Source of the DNA: a virus
Length of the DNA stretch: 64,000 nt
IMG/VR virus record: IMGVR_UViG_3300008259_003217
Location: 62,001-126,000 of that record
Direction: 5' to 3' (one strand)
Within the stretch, counting starts at the first letter, position 1. The number at the start of each line of letters is the position of its first letter. The notes beneath the pieces were generated by a model, which was not told the origin of the DNA, did not search any database, and saw only the letters and a list, made by a program, of their open reading frames with translations. A program made the translations under genes and the position numbers. This document shows, piece after piece, positions 44,143 through 52,576 of this stretch.

Positions 44143-44343
44143 ATGGGAAAAAAATTAGTATGGTTTGAATCTTATACAACAATTTGTAAGTATTCTGCCG
44201 AGTTAACAGATGAGGAAGCTAAACTTTTTGAAGAAGATGAAGAAAAGTTTTACGAAGAAGTTGATTTCAGGGGGGACCAAGAATTGGAGTGGGATAAAAT
44301 CGAAAATGAAGATGAATATGATTTTAATATTGAGGAGGATTAA
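44143..44343 (+). CDS. Small acidic hypothetical protein
   Basis: 66 residues, very acidic (SAELTDEEAKLFEEDEEKFY; ENEDEYDFNIEED). Could mimic DNA or regulate a basic partner, but nothing specific is recognised. ATG preceded by aattaaaaaaac, a typical A-rich start here. Confidence 0.5.
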   Translation: MGKKLVWFESYTTICKYSAELTDEEAKLFEEDEEKFYEEVDFRGDQELEWDKIENEDEYDFNIEED

Positions 44344-44345
44344 AT

Positions 44346-44591
44346 ATGACACACAAAGAATTTTATATATGGTTAGATGGATTTATGACCAATAGACGTT
44401 GGACAGTTATACAACAGAGTGATATTGAAACCATTCAAGAAAAAATGAGAGAAGTAAAAGACGTTGATCCTTTCTTCCCAAACCCATCAACAATAATTCC
44501 TCGTAGATTTGAACCAATACCTGTATCAGTAAACCCATTTAAAGAAGATGGACACGATGATTTAGGAGCACCACCAAAAATTGTAATGTAA
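44346..44591 (+). CDS. Small conserved-looking phage protein
   Basis: 81 residues. KEFYIWLDGFM ... QQSDIETIQEKM is a helix pair that I associate with small phage proteins of unknown function; the second half is proline-rich and likely disordered. Overlaps the gp47 start by 1 nt (TAATG), so it is co-translated with the recombination nuclease. Confidence 0.55.
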   Translation: MTHKEFYIWLDGFMTNRRWTVIQQSDIETIQEKMREVKDVDPFFPNPSTIIPRRFEPIPVSVNPFKEDGHDDLGAPPKIVM

Positions 44592-45370
44592 TGATAAAAA
44601 AACTTGTACACTTTTCTGATTTACACATCAGATTATTTAAGGACCATGATCTATATCGGTCAATTTTAACAGAAATGTTTAAACAATGGGGTGAAACAAC
44701 CCCAGATAGAATTGTTTTTACCGGTGATCTAGTCCACTCCAAAAATCAAATGACACCAGAGTTAATTGAGATGGTTAGTTGGGTTTTAACGGAGTGTTCT
44801 AAAATTTGTAAAACAATCATTATCCCAGGTAATCACGATTTTTTAGTGAATAACATTGAAAGGTTGGACGCTTTAACACCAATAATTGACTCACTTAAAG
44901 ATGATAATATTGTATATTATAAAGATAGGGGTGTTTATGAGGATGATAATATTAGCTGGTGTGTTTATTCACAATACCAAGGGAATATCCCACCAGATCT
45001 TAGTGAAGCTAAAGGAATTAAAATAGGGTTATTTCACGGACCAATATCCGGGTTAAAAACAGACCTTGGATTTGAGTTTGGTGAAGAAGCTTATGATGTT
45101 GAAAAGTTTGATGGTCTTGAAACCGTACTTTGTGGCGACATACATAAAAGAGCTGAGTTTCAGTTTGGAACTGGTAAAGGGTATATGATTGGATCCACAG
45201 TCCAAAACAATATTGGTGAAAGTATTGGAAGACACGGGTTTGGTATGTACGACATCGAAACGAAGGAATACACATATACCGACCTATTTAATCCTAAACC
45301 ATTCCTTAAATTTTTTATAACATCATACGAAGACTTGGAAAATGGATCAGAAGTTCTCAAAAATATTTGA
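44591..45370 (+). CDS. gp47/SbcD-type recombination nuclease subunit
   Basis: 259 residues. Metallophosphoesterase that, with the gp46/SbcC ATPase, resects DNA ends for recombination-dependent replication. Signature motifs: SDLHI (D10, H12), TGDLVHS (D46, H49), GNHDF (80-84), LFHGP (H149) and CGDIHK (D183, H185). Shorter than T4 gp47 (339), mainly lacking a C-terminal capping region. The partner ATPase lies 1.3 kb downstream, separated by three small genes. Confidence is high. Confidence 0.88.
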   Translation: MIKKLVHFSDLHIRLFKDHDLYRSILTEMFKQWGETTPDRIVFTGDLVHSKNQMTPELIEMVSWVLTECSKICKTIIIPGNHDFLVNNIERLDALTPIIDSLKDDNIVYYKDRGVYEDDNISWCVYSQYQGNIPPDLSEAKGIKIGLFHGPISGLKTDLGFEFGEEAYDVEKFDGLETVLCGDIHKRAEFQFGTGKGYMIGSTVQNNIGESIGRHGFGMYDIETKEYTYTDLFNPKPFLKFFITSYEDLENGSEVLKNI

Positions 45371-45965
45371 TAAAAAAACCCTGGAATCAATATCTAAATA
45401 TTGTGGAACAAATAATATTTTAGACGTTGATAAGTTTGTTTTTAAATGTTTTAAACAAGGGTTTGATATTGAAAGATACGGTTTTCTGGGTGAAAGTAAT
45501 CAAACTGAAGTAAAGGAGGTTGAAGTTATTAAATATGTTGATCGTGAGGTTATAAAGGAAGTTCCGACCCCCCCTACGGAAGTCGAAGTTATCAAATATG
45601 TAGATAGAGAGGTAATTAAAGAGATAAAAGTGGAAGTTCCTGTCGAAAAAATAGTATATATTTACGACAAAAAAACTGAAAATGAACTAGATGAAAGTAT
45701 AACTAAAATGAAAGAAGAAATGTCTAAAAAAGATGAACAATTAGATGAACTTAGACGTAATTTAGACATTTTAAAAGAAACACCAAAAGAAAATACCGAG
45801 GAAACAAAGATGTTACAGGAAACACTACAAAAGTTAAGAAAGGAAATTAACGATAAAAACAAACAAATTCAAGAATTAGAAAAAATAAACAAAGATCTCA
45901 CGGATGAATCAAGTAAAAAAATAGCGGTTTATCTTAGGGGATCAAATATAAATCAAAAAATATAA
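45342..45965 (+). CDS. Coiled-coil protein with VIKYVDREVIKEV repeats
   Basis: 207 residues. A folded N-terminal part (about 1-50) is followed by two copies of EVEVIKYVDREVIKE with a PTPPT spacer, then EVPVEKIVYIYD, and a long coiled coil (about 110-195). Similar V-E-V-P-V repeats occur in the C-terminus of the membrane protein at 51398. It overlaps gp47 by 29 nt. Perhaps a scaffold or tether in recombination complexes; function unknown. Confidence 0.55.
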   Translation: MDQKFSKIFDKKTLESISKYCGTNNILDVDKFVFKCFKQGFDIERYGFLGESNQTEVKEVEVIKYVDREVIKEVPTPPTEVEVIKYVDREVIKEIKVEVPVEKIVYIYDKKTENELDESITKMKEEMSKKDEQLDELRRNLDILKETPKENTEETKMLQETLQKLRKEINDKNKQIQELEKINKDLTDESSKKIAVYLRGSNINQKI

Positions 45966-45966
45966 C

Positions 45967-46347
45967 ATGGAATTAATTATTTTTATTTTAGCCGCTTACG
46001 GAATGACAACAATATTGGTGTATGGATCAATATTTAACGGATTAAGAAACAAAATCCATAATTGGGGTAATAACAGATACGCTCCATTTCAGTACCTGGG
46101 TGAATTCCTATCGGGACTAATACAATGTGTTTTGTGTACCTCTACTTGGGTTGGATTTTTTCTATCATTAACTTTTTTTTCACCGGTAACACATTTTATT
46201 GGACATAATGAATTTTTTTATGTATTCTTTGATGGAATGTTATCAGCTGGATCAGTTTGGGCTTTAAATTCGATCATTGAATGGTTTGAAGAAAATAGAC
46301 CAGTGAGGGAAATGACAAATAATAACAACGAAACAATAAACGATTAA
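45967..46347 (+). CDS. Integral membrane protein, DUF1360-like
   Basis: 126 residues with three hydrophobic segments (LIIFILAAYGMTTILVYGSI; WVGFFLSLTFF; FFDGMLSAGSVWALNSII). The motif LIQCVLCTSTWVGF resembles the C-x-x-C-x-x-x-W-x-x-F signature of DUF1360 membrane proteins. Function unknown. Placed between gp47 and gp46 without obvious link to recombination. Confidence 0.55.
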   Translation: MELIIFILAAYGMTTILVYGSIFNGLRNKIHNWGNNRYAPFQYLGEFLSGLIQCVLCTSTWVGFFLSLTFFSPVTHFIGHNEFFYVFFDGMLSAGSVWALNSIIEWFEENRPVREMTNNNNETIND

Positions 46348-46358
46348 AAATAAATAAA

Positions 46359-46712
46359 ATGGGTAAGAAAGCTAAAGAACACAAAAGAAAAGTTGAAAAA
46401 AGAAACAGAAAAATCGAACAAGAAAAGTATATGATGAAAAAACAAATTGATAAACTTTTTGAACAACGATTGGATGGTATGAATACTCCTGATTTAAGTG
46501 TAAAACTAGGTGATAAAGACTTACCGTTTAGTTTGGTTGAAGACTCCGGTATTTTTCCAAATACAAAACTAAACGATGAGTTGAATAATTTGGATTTTAC
46601 TGATTCAAATAACGACGAAACAATAGACATCGAAGTTATTGAAAACGAACCAACACACGACAGCGCTGGGTTCACAATTGAAGATAGAAATGACACAACT
46701 GGATCTATTTAA
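46359..46712 (+). CDS. Small charged hypothetical protein
   Basis: 117 residues. The first 45 residues are strongly basic and helical (KAKEHKRKVEKRNRKIEQEK), the rest acidic. Such bipolar small proteins may bind nucleic acid. It overlaps the gp46 start by 23 nt. Not recognised. Confidence 0.5.
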   Translation: MGKKAKEHKRKVEKRNRKIEQEKYMMKKQIDKLFEQRLDGMNTPDLSVKLGDKDLPFSLVEDSGIFPNTKLNDELNNLDFTDSNNDETIDIEVIENEPTHDSAGFTIEDRNDTTGSI

Positions 46713-49071
46713 TCCACCAAAACAATTTAATTACGATATAATGATAAATGAATTAGATTTTTCAAAGTTTGAGAACCCAACAATACAAGTTGTTTGGGAA
46801 GATTTACCCGAGAATTTTACTCAAGATAAAATTAAAGGGGTTAAACATTATTTTCAGAAAAAATATAACACAACAAATGTGAATGTGTTGACAAAGTCCA
46901 AAGCAGTACAGGACGACACCCAACAAACGGTTGATGTATCCTTAAATGTTACTGATGTTAATTATCAGTTGGATTTATTGAAAAAATTCTTGGAGTCTAA
47001 GAACTATGATGATTATATTGATGATGTAATATCAATCAACAGAATGGTTGAAAATAAAATGTCGGAGGAAGAAATTGATAACACACAATTTAAAAAGTGG
47101 TACATTAGAAAAATTGAATTTTCAAATTTCCTATCTTACGGTGAAAACCAGGTTATGGATTTTGACAAATGTAACGGTGTTGTAGTTGTCGAGTCTGATC
47201 CACCTAATTTTGGTGGTAAAACAGTACTTTCAGTTGATTTATTGTTATTCTTATTTTTTAATGAGACAACAAAAACAACAAAAGCTGAGGAGATATTTAA
47301 TAGGTTTACAAATCACGATAAAGTCACGGTAAAGGGTGAGGTAACAATTGATGGTGAGGATTACTTAATCGTTCGTACAATCGAAAGAAAGATGTCAAAA
47401 AAGGGTGACTGGAATGTAAAAACCGATCTAGACTTCTTTAAAAGACTTTCTGATGGTCAATTACAAAATTTTACTGGGGAACAAAGAAGAGAAACTGAAA
47501 CCTTTATTAAAAATTCTATCGGGACTAAGGATGATTTTTTAATGACCATATTGACTACCGCTACTAACCTGGAGGAACTCCTGGAATCAAAACCAACAGC
47601 TAGAGGTCAAGTATTATCTAGGTTTATGGGTTTAGAGTTTTTAAAAAGGAAGGAGGAAGTTGGTAAAGAAATTTACTCAGAGTTTAGTAAGTCTAAAATG
47701 TCAAACGTATACAATACTGAGGAGTTAAAAACAGACATTGAAAATAATTCGAATAAGATTTCCGAATTAAAGAATGATATAGTAACTTTGTCGTCAGAAT
47801 TATTAGACATTGAAGATAGATTGACAACTGGTAGAAAATATCGTGACGACATGTTAAAGAAAAAACATACCATAGATACTGAAATTAGTATGTTGAATCC
47901 AACAAAAACAGATGAGGAGATCTCACAATTAAAGACCCAAAAAAGTGGATTTATTGTAAAAATCTCTGAATTAAATGTTGTTGAACCAAAAGAATTTTAT
48001 CATGAGGATAAACACGATGAAATTAAAGATGAAATGAAGACCACAAATGGAGAGCTAGTATCTTCTCAAAACAAAGTACAAGAAATTGAAAATTTGATTA
48101 AAAAGTATGGTGACGGGATTCAATGTGAACATTGTGGGATCAAATTAATGGAAGCTGCTTTAACAAAGAAAAAGATTGATGAATTATCTGATTGGGAAAT
48201 TAAAGTTGACAAACTATCAAAAAAATGGAAAGATCTTGAGGTTAAAGAAAAATCCTACACACAACTTAAAAAAGACTTTGATGAATATGAGAAAAACAAA
48301 CTAATCAAAGAAAAGTATGAATTAAGTGTTGAAAGTTGTGATTTAAAAATTGAAACCTTAAATGATAAGATTAGTAGGTGGAACGATGTTCAGGATAAAA
48401 TAAAGGAAAATCAACAGATTGATACACAAATAATAAAAGCTGACCTTAAAATTGAACAACTTGAAGGTGATAAAAAGGTTAAAACCCAAGAAATCACAAA
48501 TAAGGAGTATCAAATAAAGTCATCTGATGAGAAAATTGATAATTACTCAAAGATTATAATCAAAATATCTGAGGAAGAGGAAAAGGATAAGATCTACAAG
48601 ATGTACCTGGAAGCTTTTGGTAAAAACGGGTTGTCTAAAATGATTATGAAAACAATGATGCCATTAATTAATTCAGAATTACAAAGATTAATGGAAGACA
48701 GTTCATACTTTAAATTGGAGATTAGAATAAATGATAAAAATGAAGTTGAGTTTGTAATGATTGATAATGGGACCGGAATTGAAAAATTAATGGTATCTGG
48801 GTCTGGATATGAACGAACAATAGCTTCATTAGCTTTAAGATCCGTTTTAAGTAAGATATGTAGTTTACCAAAACCAAATATCGTTGTGTTTGATGAGGTA
48901 TTTGGTAAAATATCTAACGATAACCTGGAGATGGTATCTGAATTTTTTGTCAAAATAAAAGAATACTTTGAAAAAATATTTGTCATCACCCATAACCCAA
49001 TGGTTGGACAATGGGCTGATACAATTGTAAAAATTAAAAAAGTTGATAATGTGTCAAAAATAATGATGTAA
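46690..49071 (+). CDS. gp46/SbcC-type ATPase with N-terminal clamp-binding motif
   Basis: 793 residues from ATG 46690; an upstream in-frame TTG at 46639 would add residues inside the previous gene. Partner of gp47 in DNA end processing. Walker A NFGGKT (173-178), coiled-coil arms, zinc-hook CEHC (C479, C482), ABC signature VSGSGYERT (about 702) and Walker B IVVFDEVFG (731-739) are all present. Unusual are about 140 extra residues before the ATPase core, beginning MTQLDLFNPPK: QLDLF is the canonical bacterial sliding-clamp binding peptide QL(S/D)LF. This suggests recruitment to a beta-type or phage clamp. Larger than T4 gp46 (560). Confidence 0.88.
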   Translation: MTQLDLFNPPKQFNYDIMINELDFSKFENPTIQVVWEDLPENFTQDKIKGVKHYFQKKYNTTNVNVLTKSKAVQDDTQQTVDVSLNVTDVNYQLDLLKKFLESKNYDDYIDDVISINRMVENKMSEEEIDNTQFKKWYIRKIEFSNFLSYGENQVMDFDKCNGVVVVESDPPNFGGKTVLSVDLLLFLFFNETTKTTKAEEIFNRFTNHDKVTVKGEVTIDGEDYLIVRTIERKMSKKGDWNVKTDLDFFKRLSDGQLQNFTGEQRRETETFIKNSIGTKDDFLMTILTTATNLEELLESKPTARGQVLSRFMGLEFLKRKEEVGKEIYSEFSKSKMSNVYNTEELKTDIENNSNKISELKNDIVTLSSELLDIEDRLTTGRKYRDDMLKKKHTIDTEISMLNPTKTDEEISQLKTQKSGFIVKISELNVVEPKEFYHEDKHDEIKDEMKTTNGELVSSQNKVQEIENLIKKYGDGIQCEHCGIKLMEAALTKKKIDELSDWEIKVDKLSKKWKDLEVKEKSYTQLKKDFDEYEKNKLIKEKYELSVESCDLKIETLNDKISRWNDVQDKIKENQQIDTQIIKADLKIEQLEGDKKVKTQEITNKEYQIKSSDEKIDNYSKIIIKISEEEEKDKIYKMYLEAFGKNGLSKMIMKTMMPLINSELQRLMEDSSYFKLEIRINDKNEVEFVMIDNGTGIEKLMVSGSGYERTIASLALRSVLSKICSLPKPNIVVFDEVFGKISNDNLEMVSEFFVKIKEYFEKIFVITHNPMVGQWADTIVKIKKVDNVSKIMM

Positions 49072-49072
49072 T

Positions 49073-49576
49073 ATGAAACATTTACTATTCGTGTATCCAC
49101 ATAATATTAGAAATACACAAGATTTAGCTGAAGAGATTTGTGATGTTTTATTGGGATTCTCAAACTCCAAAAACATTAAATACACTTACGGACCAAAATA
49201 TATAGTAATACATTTTAGTACTGACCCAAGTGAGTTGTCCGAATTAGAGGACGTGTTATTAATCTATGGTAAACAAGTAGAGATTGACTTTACGTATTTC
49301 ATAGTACAAGCTAATGACGGGTTCAGAACTAATATCTCATCAGAAATTAAAAACTATTTAAATGACATCCAGAGTGATGAAAAATCATTACACGAATATA
49401 AATCACTTGTTGGTGAATTTTTTTTAGAAGAATTGAGTGGATTTACTAAAATTGTAAATAACATGGAGTCTAAATTAAGTGTGGACGAGATTCTAGATAA
49501 AATAAGTCAGTATGGTATGGAATCATTAACTAAACAAGAATTAAATAAACTAAACAATCAGTCAAAAAGGGGATAA
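49073..49576 (+). CDS. Hypothetical protein coupled to gp46
   Basis: 167 residues, starting 1 nt after gp46. N-terminal MKHLLFVYPHNIRNTQDLAE reads as an alpha/beta domain. The C-terminus VDEILDKISQYGMESLTKQE then LNKLNNQSK resembles a short helical tail found at the end of Bacteroidetes rhomboid proteins (LDKI-x-x-x-G-x-x-SL-x-x-x-E). Function unknown; position between gp46 and sigma suggests recombination or transcription. Confidence 0.55.
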   Translation: MKHLLFVYPHNIRNTQDLAEEICDVLLGFSNSKNIKYTYGPKYIVIHFSTDPSELSELEDVLLIYGKQVEIDFTYFIVQANDGFRTNISSEIKNYLNDIQSDEKSLHEYKSLVGEFFLEELSGFTKIVNNMESKLSVDEILDKISQYGMESLTKQELNKLNNQSKRG

Positions 49577-49582
49577 CGAAAT

Positions 49583-50383
49583 ATGAAGGAAAAAAATGGG
49601 GGTATACCAATTAATCAAGAAGAACTTTATTATTATTTAAAAGACATCAGGAAACTTAAAGTAATGACCCCAGATAGGGAAAAAGAATTAGCTGTAAAGA
49701 TGAAATTAGAGTCGACAACTAAATACGAAAGGGATAAAATTGAGGAAGAACTGTTACTCGGTAATTTACGATTTGTAATTACGGTAGCTAAGAAATACCA
49801 AAACCAGGGTATGGATCTCCAAGATTTAATAGCTGAAGGTAACTTTGGGTTAATGAAAGCTATTAAAAACTTTGATTGGGGTAAGGATCTTAGATTTATA
49901 TCGTACGCGGTTTGGTGGGTTAAACAAAGTATTATCCAGTCATTAAATGATAACGCTAGAACCATAAGACTCCCGGTTAATATTGTTCAGGATTTACAAA
50001 AAGCTAAAAAAGAAGTTGAAAACTCCGGTAAAAAAATGGATGACAAATTCACATCACTACCATCAATTATTGATCTAAATATGTCGATAAATAGTGAAGG
50101 TGATACGTTGATCGATGTTATTGTTAACAATGACGCGGAGTCACCAGATTCCATTTTCAACACTAAAGATCAATTAAAGGATAAAATGATGTCAATTCTA
50201 AATATTCTAGATGATAGAGAAAGAGTTATTGTTGAAGATTATTACGGATTAACAGGAACACCAAGAACGTTAGAAGATATTGGATCTGACTTTAATCTAA
50301 CAAAAGAAAGAGTTAGACAAATTAAAGATAAAGCTTTGCGTAGACTTAGAAACGAAAGTTCAGAATTATTTGATTATTTATAA
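49583..50383 (+). CDS. RpoD-like sigma factor (Bacteroidetes type)
   Basis: 266 residues, similar in size to the compact Bacteroidetes RpoD. Region 1.2/2 runs through LLLGNLRFVITVAKKYQNQG, DLIAEGNFGLMKAIKNFDWG and FISYAVWWVKQSI (about 55-125); region 3 follows; region 4 helix-turn-helix is LEDIGSDFNLTKERVRQIKD near 230-250. It should direct host RNA polymerase to phage promoters. Region 2.4 (SYAVWWVKQSI) resembles that of primary sigma factors, so it could read host-like promoters or the late-like box. One of few genes here with a purine-rich upstream (aaaaaggggataacgaaat). It is not a small gp55-type late factor. Confidence 0.88.
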   Translation: MKEKNGGIPINQEELYYYLKDIRKLKVMTPDREKELAVKMKLESTTKYERDKIEEELLLGNLRFVITVAKKYQNQGMDLQDLIAEGNFGLMKAIKNFDWGKDLRFISYAVWWVKQSIIQSLNDNARTIRLPVNIVQDLQKAKKEVENSGKKMDDKFTSLPSIIDLNMSINSEGDTLIDVIVNNDAESPDSIFNTKDQLKDKMMSILNILDDRERVIVEDYYGLTGTPRTLEDIGSDFNLTKERVRQIKDKALRRLRNESSELFDYL

Positions 50384-50388
50384 AAATA

Positions 50389-50419
50389 TTTGGAAATTAA
50401 AAAAAAACCATTATCTTTG
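50389..50419 (+). promoter_or_regulatory. Bacteroidetes-type promoter
   Basis: TTTG (50389-50392), 19-nt spacer, TATCTTTG (50412-50419), 22 nt before the ATG at 50442. The spacer holds an A tract followed by CC, shared with the promoters at 50956 and 62773. Confidence 0.75.
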
Positions 50420-50441
50420 GTTAAATATTTAAAATTTAGTC

Positions 50442-50657
50442 ATGGTAAAAGGTCAAAAATTTATAGCAACTCAGGACACTTATATTCTGTACACGTTTAA
50501 AAATGGTGGTGGTATTAATGGTCGTAAAGTAAAAAAGGGTGAGGAAGTAACCTTCTTAACTCAGTCTATTGAGATTGGTACCCGTTGTGTAACGTTCTAT
50601 GAAACTCTATATAAGGTACCTATGGATTATTTTACAAAATTATTCATCAAAAAATAA
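50442..50657 (+). CDS. Small hypothetical protein
   Basis: 71 residues, not recognised. Beta-rich with an SH3-like feel (KGQKFIATQDTYILYTFKNG; KKGEEVTFLTQ). Leads a set of three small genes after sigma, under a host-type promoter, which suggests early expression. Confidence 0.55.
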   Translation: MVKGQKFIATQDTYILYTFKNGGGINGRKVKKGEEVTFLTQSIEIGTRCVTFYETLYKVPMDYFTKLFIKK

Positions 50658-50661
50658 TATT

Positions 50662-50952
50662 ATGTCTTTTTTCGATCAAATAGTTTTTGAACCACACCAG
50701 GTTGGTGAGGGGAAACAAGGTAAGTTGTTTTTACCAAATGGGTACGGTATTTCTGTCGTTAGGTTTAAAATACCAGGATCAACAAGATACGGATCTTATT
50801 GTGATGGAAACACCTGGGAAGTGGCAATAATTAAAGGGACACCGGATAATTGGGATATTACTTATGACACACAGTTTACTAATGATGTTTTAGGGTATCA
50901 AACCGAAGATGATATTAATGAGATTTTAAAAAAACTTAGAAGAATTCATTAA
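50662..50952 (+). CDS. Small hypothetical protein
   Basis: 96 residues from ATG 50662, which is preceded by aaaaataatatt; the frame remains open upstream but that part lies within the previous gene. Contains GKLFLPNGYGISVVRFKIPG, WEVAIIKG and a C-terminal helix. Resembles small phage beta proteins; unknown function. Confidence 0.55.
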   Translation: MSFFDQIVFEPHQVGEGKQGKLFLPNGYGISVVRFKIPGSTRYGSYCDGNTWEVAIIKGTPDNWDITYDTQFTNDVLGYQTEDDINEILKKLRRIH

Positions 50953-50955
50953 AAA

Positions 50956-50987
50956 TTTGGCCAGTTAAAAAAAAACCTATATATTTG
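50956..50987 (+). promoter_or_regulatory. Bacteroidetes-type promoter
   Basis: TTTG (50956-50959), 20-nt spacer with A tract and CC, TATATTTG (50980-50987), 30 nt before the ATG at 51018. Confidence 0.75.
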
Positions 50988-51017
50988 TTTTATATTTATT
51001 AATTTAATTTTTTGTTT

Positions 51018-51251
51018 ATGTCTGATTTACGTAGAAAAGTTGAGGTTAACTATGATATTCTTAAGGAAGGTATCAGAAAAAAAAGATTAACCATTGATGA
51101 GATTGACCACATGACTTGTGAATTAATCACGTTCTTAGCTATATTAACCGATAGGGGTTTTACCCATATTAATCAGACCGAATCCGTGGATAGGTACAAA
51201 GATAGAGTCTGGAATATCGTCGAAAAAGCCGGACTATTACCTGAGTTGTAA
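51018..51251 (+). CDS. Small helical hypothetical protein
   Basis: 77 residues from ATG 51018 (a TTG two codons upstream is less likely). All-helical (MSDLRRKVEVNYDILKEGIR; DEIDHMTCELITFLAI). Not recognised. Transcribed from its own promoter and closed by a terminator, forming a single-gene unit typical of early host-takeover genes. Confidence 0.55.
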   Translation: MSDLRRKVEVNYDILKEGIRKKRLTIDEIDHMTCELITFLAILTDRGFTHINQTESVDRYKDRVWNIVEKAGLLPEL

Positions 51252-51279
51252 ATTTGGTATCTCCCTATATTTCTAATTA

Positions 51280-51306
51280 CCCTACGATTATTCGTGGGGT
51301 TTTTTA
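51280..51306 (+). terminator. Rho-independent terminator
   Basis: CCCTACGA (51280-51287), loop TTAT, TCGTGGGG (51292-51299, one G-T pair) and a T run to 51306. Confidence 0.85.
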
Positions 51307-51372
51307 TTTTAATCCAATTAACACGGAACCCAGTTAGAAGTAGTGACATATTCAAATAAATGTCTATAATAG

Positions 51373-51384
51373 TATTTATAAATA
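51373..51384 (+). promoter_or_regulatory. T4-late-like promoter TATTTATAAATA
   Basis: Identical 12-mer to 25367-25378, 13 nt before the ATG at 51398 and downstream of a terminator, so it probably drives the membrane protein and lysis genes. Confidence 0.6.
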
Positions 51385-51397
51385 GACAACAATTGAT

Positions 51398-52576
51398 ATG
51401 AAAGAAAAATTTTTACCTTGGTTTTTATTGTTTTGTGCTCTTGGTTTATCTGGTACAGCGGCTTATTATAGTGTTATAGGGTTATCTGTGGTATTTTCTG
51501 GAGTAGCTATACCGGTTATAATTATGGGATCATTTTTGGAAATATCCAAAATAGCTATCGCGACTTATCTACACGACAAATGGAAACAAACTTATGGTGT
51601 TTTGAAAATATACATGACCATAGCTTTAGTTACCCTATCAATAATTACATCACTTGGTATATATGGACTATTAAGTACCGGATTCCAGGGAAATATATCA
51701 AAACTTGAAATTAGTGAAAAACAAATAAAAAATGTTGAAGTTAAGAAAAAAAGATTTGAGGAAATAAAAAGTGAATTAAATCGAGAAAAAACAATACTTG
51801 ATGGGGACATCACCAAATTACGGGATGGATTATCGACAAATACAACAACTCAATCGGTGGATAGAAAAACCGGACAGGTAATAACAAAAGCTAATAACGC
51901 AAACCGTAAAACTTTTGAATCCCAATTAAAAGAAGCTCAAACAAGACGTGATGAATTGTCAAAAAAAGTTGATGGGTATAATGACAGTATTACAAAACTT
52001 GACGTTGAGATATTAAATATGGAATCCCAAGAGTTGTCGGGAAGTGAACTTGGAGTGATAAAATATGTGAGTGAGATGTTAGATTGGGATATAAAAAAAA
52101 CTGCTAACTTTTTTATATTAATCCTTATATTTGTGTTTGATCCATTGGCAATTACCTTGGTAATTGCGACAAATCAAGCTTTTAAAGGAAAAAGAAAAGA
52201 CGAAGATACTCCACAACTACCCCACAACTACCCCACAACCACCCCCCAAGTTACCATACAAGATACCGACCAAGTACCGACTAAGTTACCTACAAGCTCC
52301 GACCAAGCTGAACCAATAATAATTGAAAAAATTGTTGAGGTTCCGGTAGAGGTTATTAGAGAAGTTGAAAAAATTGTTGAAGTTCCAGTAGATCGAATAG
52401 TTGAGGTTGAAAAAATTGTTGAGGTTCCAGTAGACCGGATAGTTGAAATTGAAAAAATAGTTGAGATCCCAGTTGAGGTCCAACCAACCACACCAGACGA
52501 AAATTTATTCGATGAGAATAGATTCTTCAAGGATGAACAACAAGTTAAACGTTTAACATATACCAAAAATGTATGA
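51398..52576 (+). CDS. Membrane protein with periplasmic coiled coil and VEVPV repeats
   Basis: 392 residues. Three N-terminal hydrophobic segments (WFLLFCALGLSGTAAYYSVI; VFSGVAIPVIIMGSFLEISK; IYMTIALVTLSIITSLGIYG), a coiled-coil region (about 105-210), a fourth hydrophobic segment (FFILILIFVFDPLAITLVIA), a Pro/Thr-rich linker, then tandem EKIVEVPV(E/D) repeats (about 310-365) and an acidic tail. The N-terminal AAYYSVIGL with MGSFLEISK is a pattern I associate with a widespread phage membrane protein of unknown role. Lying directly ahead of the amidase (ATGA overlap), it may serve in lysis or membrane remodelling. Confidence 0.62.
   Translation: MKEKFLPWFLLFCALGLSGTAAYYSVIGLSVVFSGVAIPVIIMGSFLEISKIAIATYLHDKWKQTYGVLKIYMTIALVTLSIITSLGIYGLLSTGFQGNISKLEISEKQIKNVEVKKKRFEEIKSELNREKTILDGDITKLRDGLSTNTTTQSVDRKTGQVITKANNANRKTFESQLKEAQTRRDELSKKVDGYNDSITKLDVEILNMESQELSGSELGVIKYVSEMLDWDIKKTANFFILILIFVFDPLAITLVIATNQAFKGKRKDEDTPQLPHNYPTTTPQVTIQDTDQVPTKLPTSSDQAEPIIIEKIVEVPVEVIREVEKIVEVPVDRIVEVEKIVEVPVDRIVEIEKIVEIPVEVQPTTPDENLFDENRFFKDEQQVKRLTYTKNV

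Noticed and set aside
46639-46689. Earlier TTG start for gp46
   Set aside because: It lies within the preceding gene, while ATG 46690 begins directly with the QLDLF motif.
50599-50661. Earlier start for the 96-aa gene
   Set aside because: The extra residues overlap the preceding gene in another frame, and ATG 50662 has an A-rich leader typical of the window.
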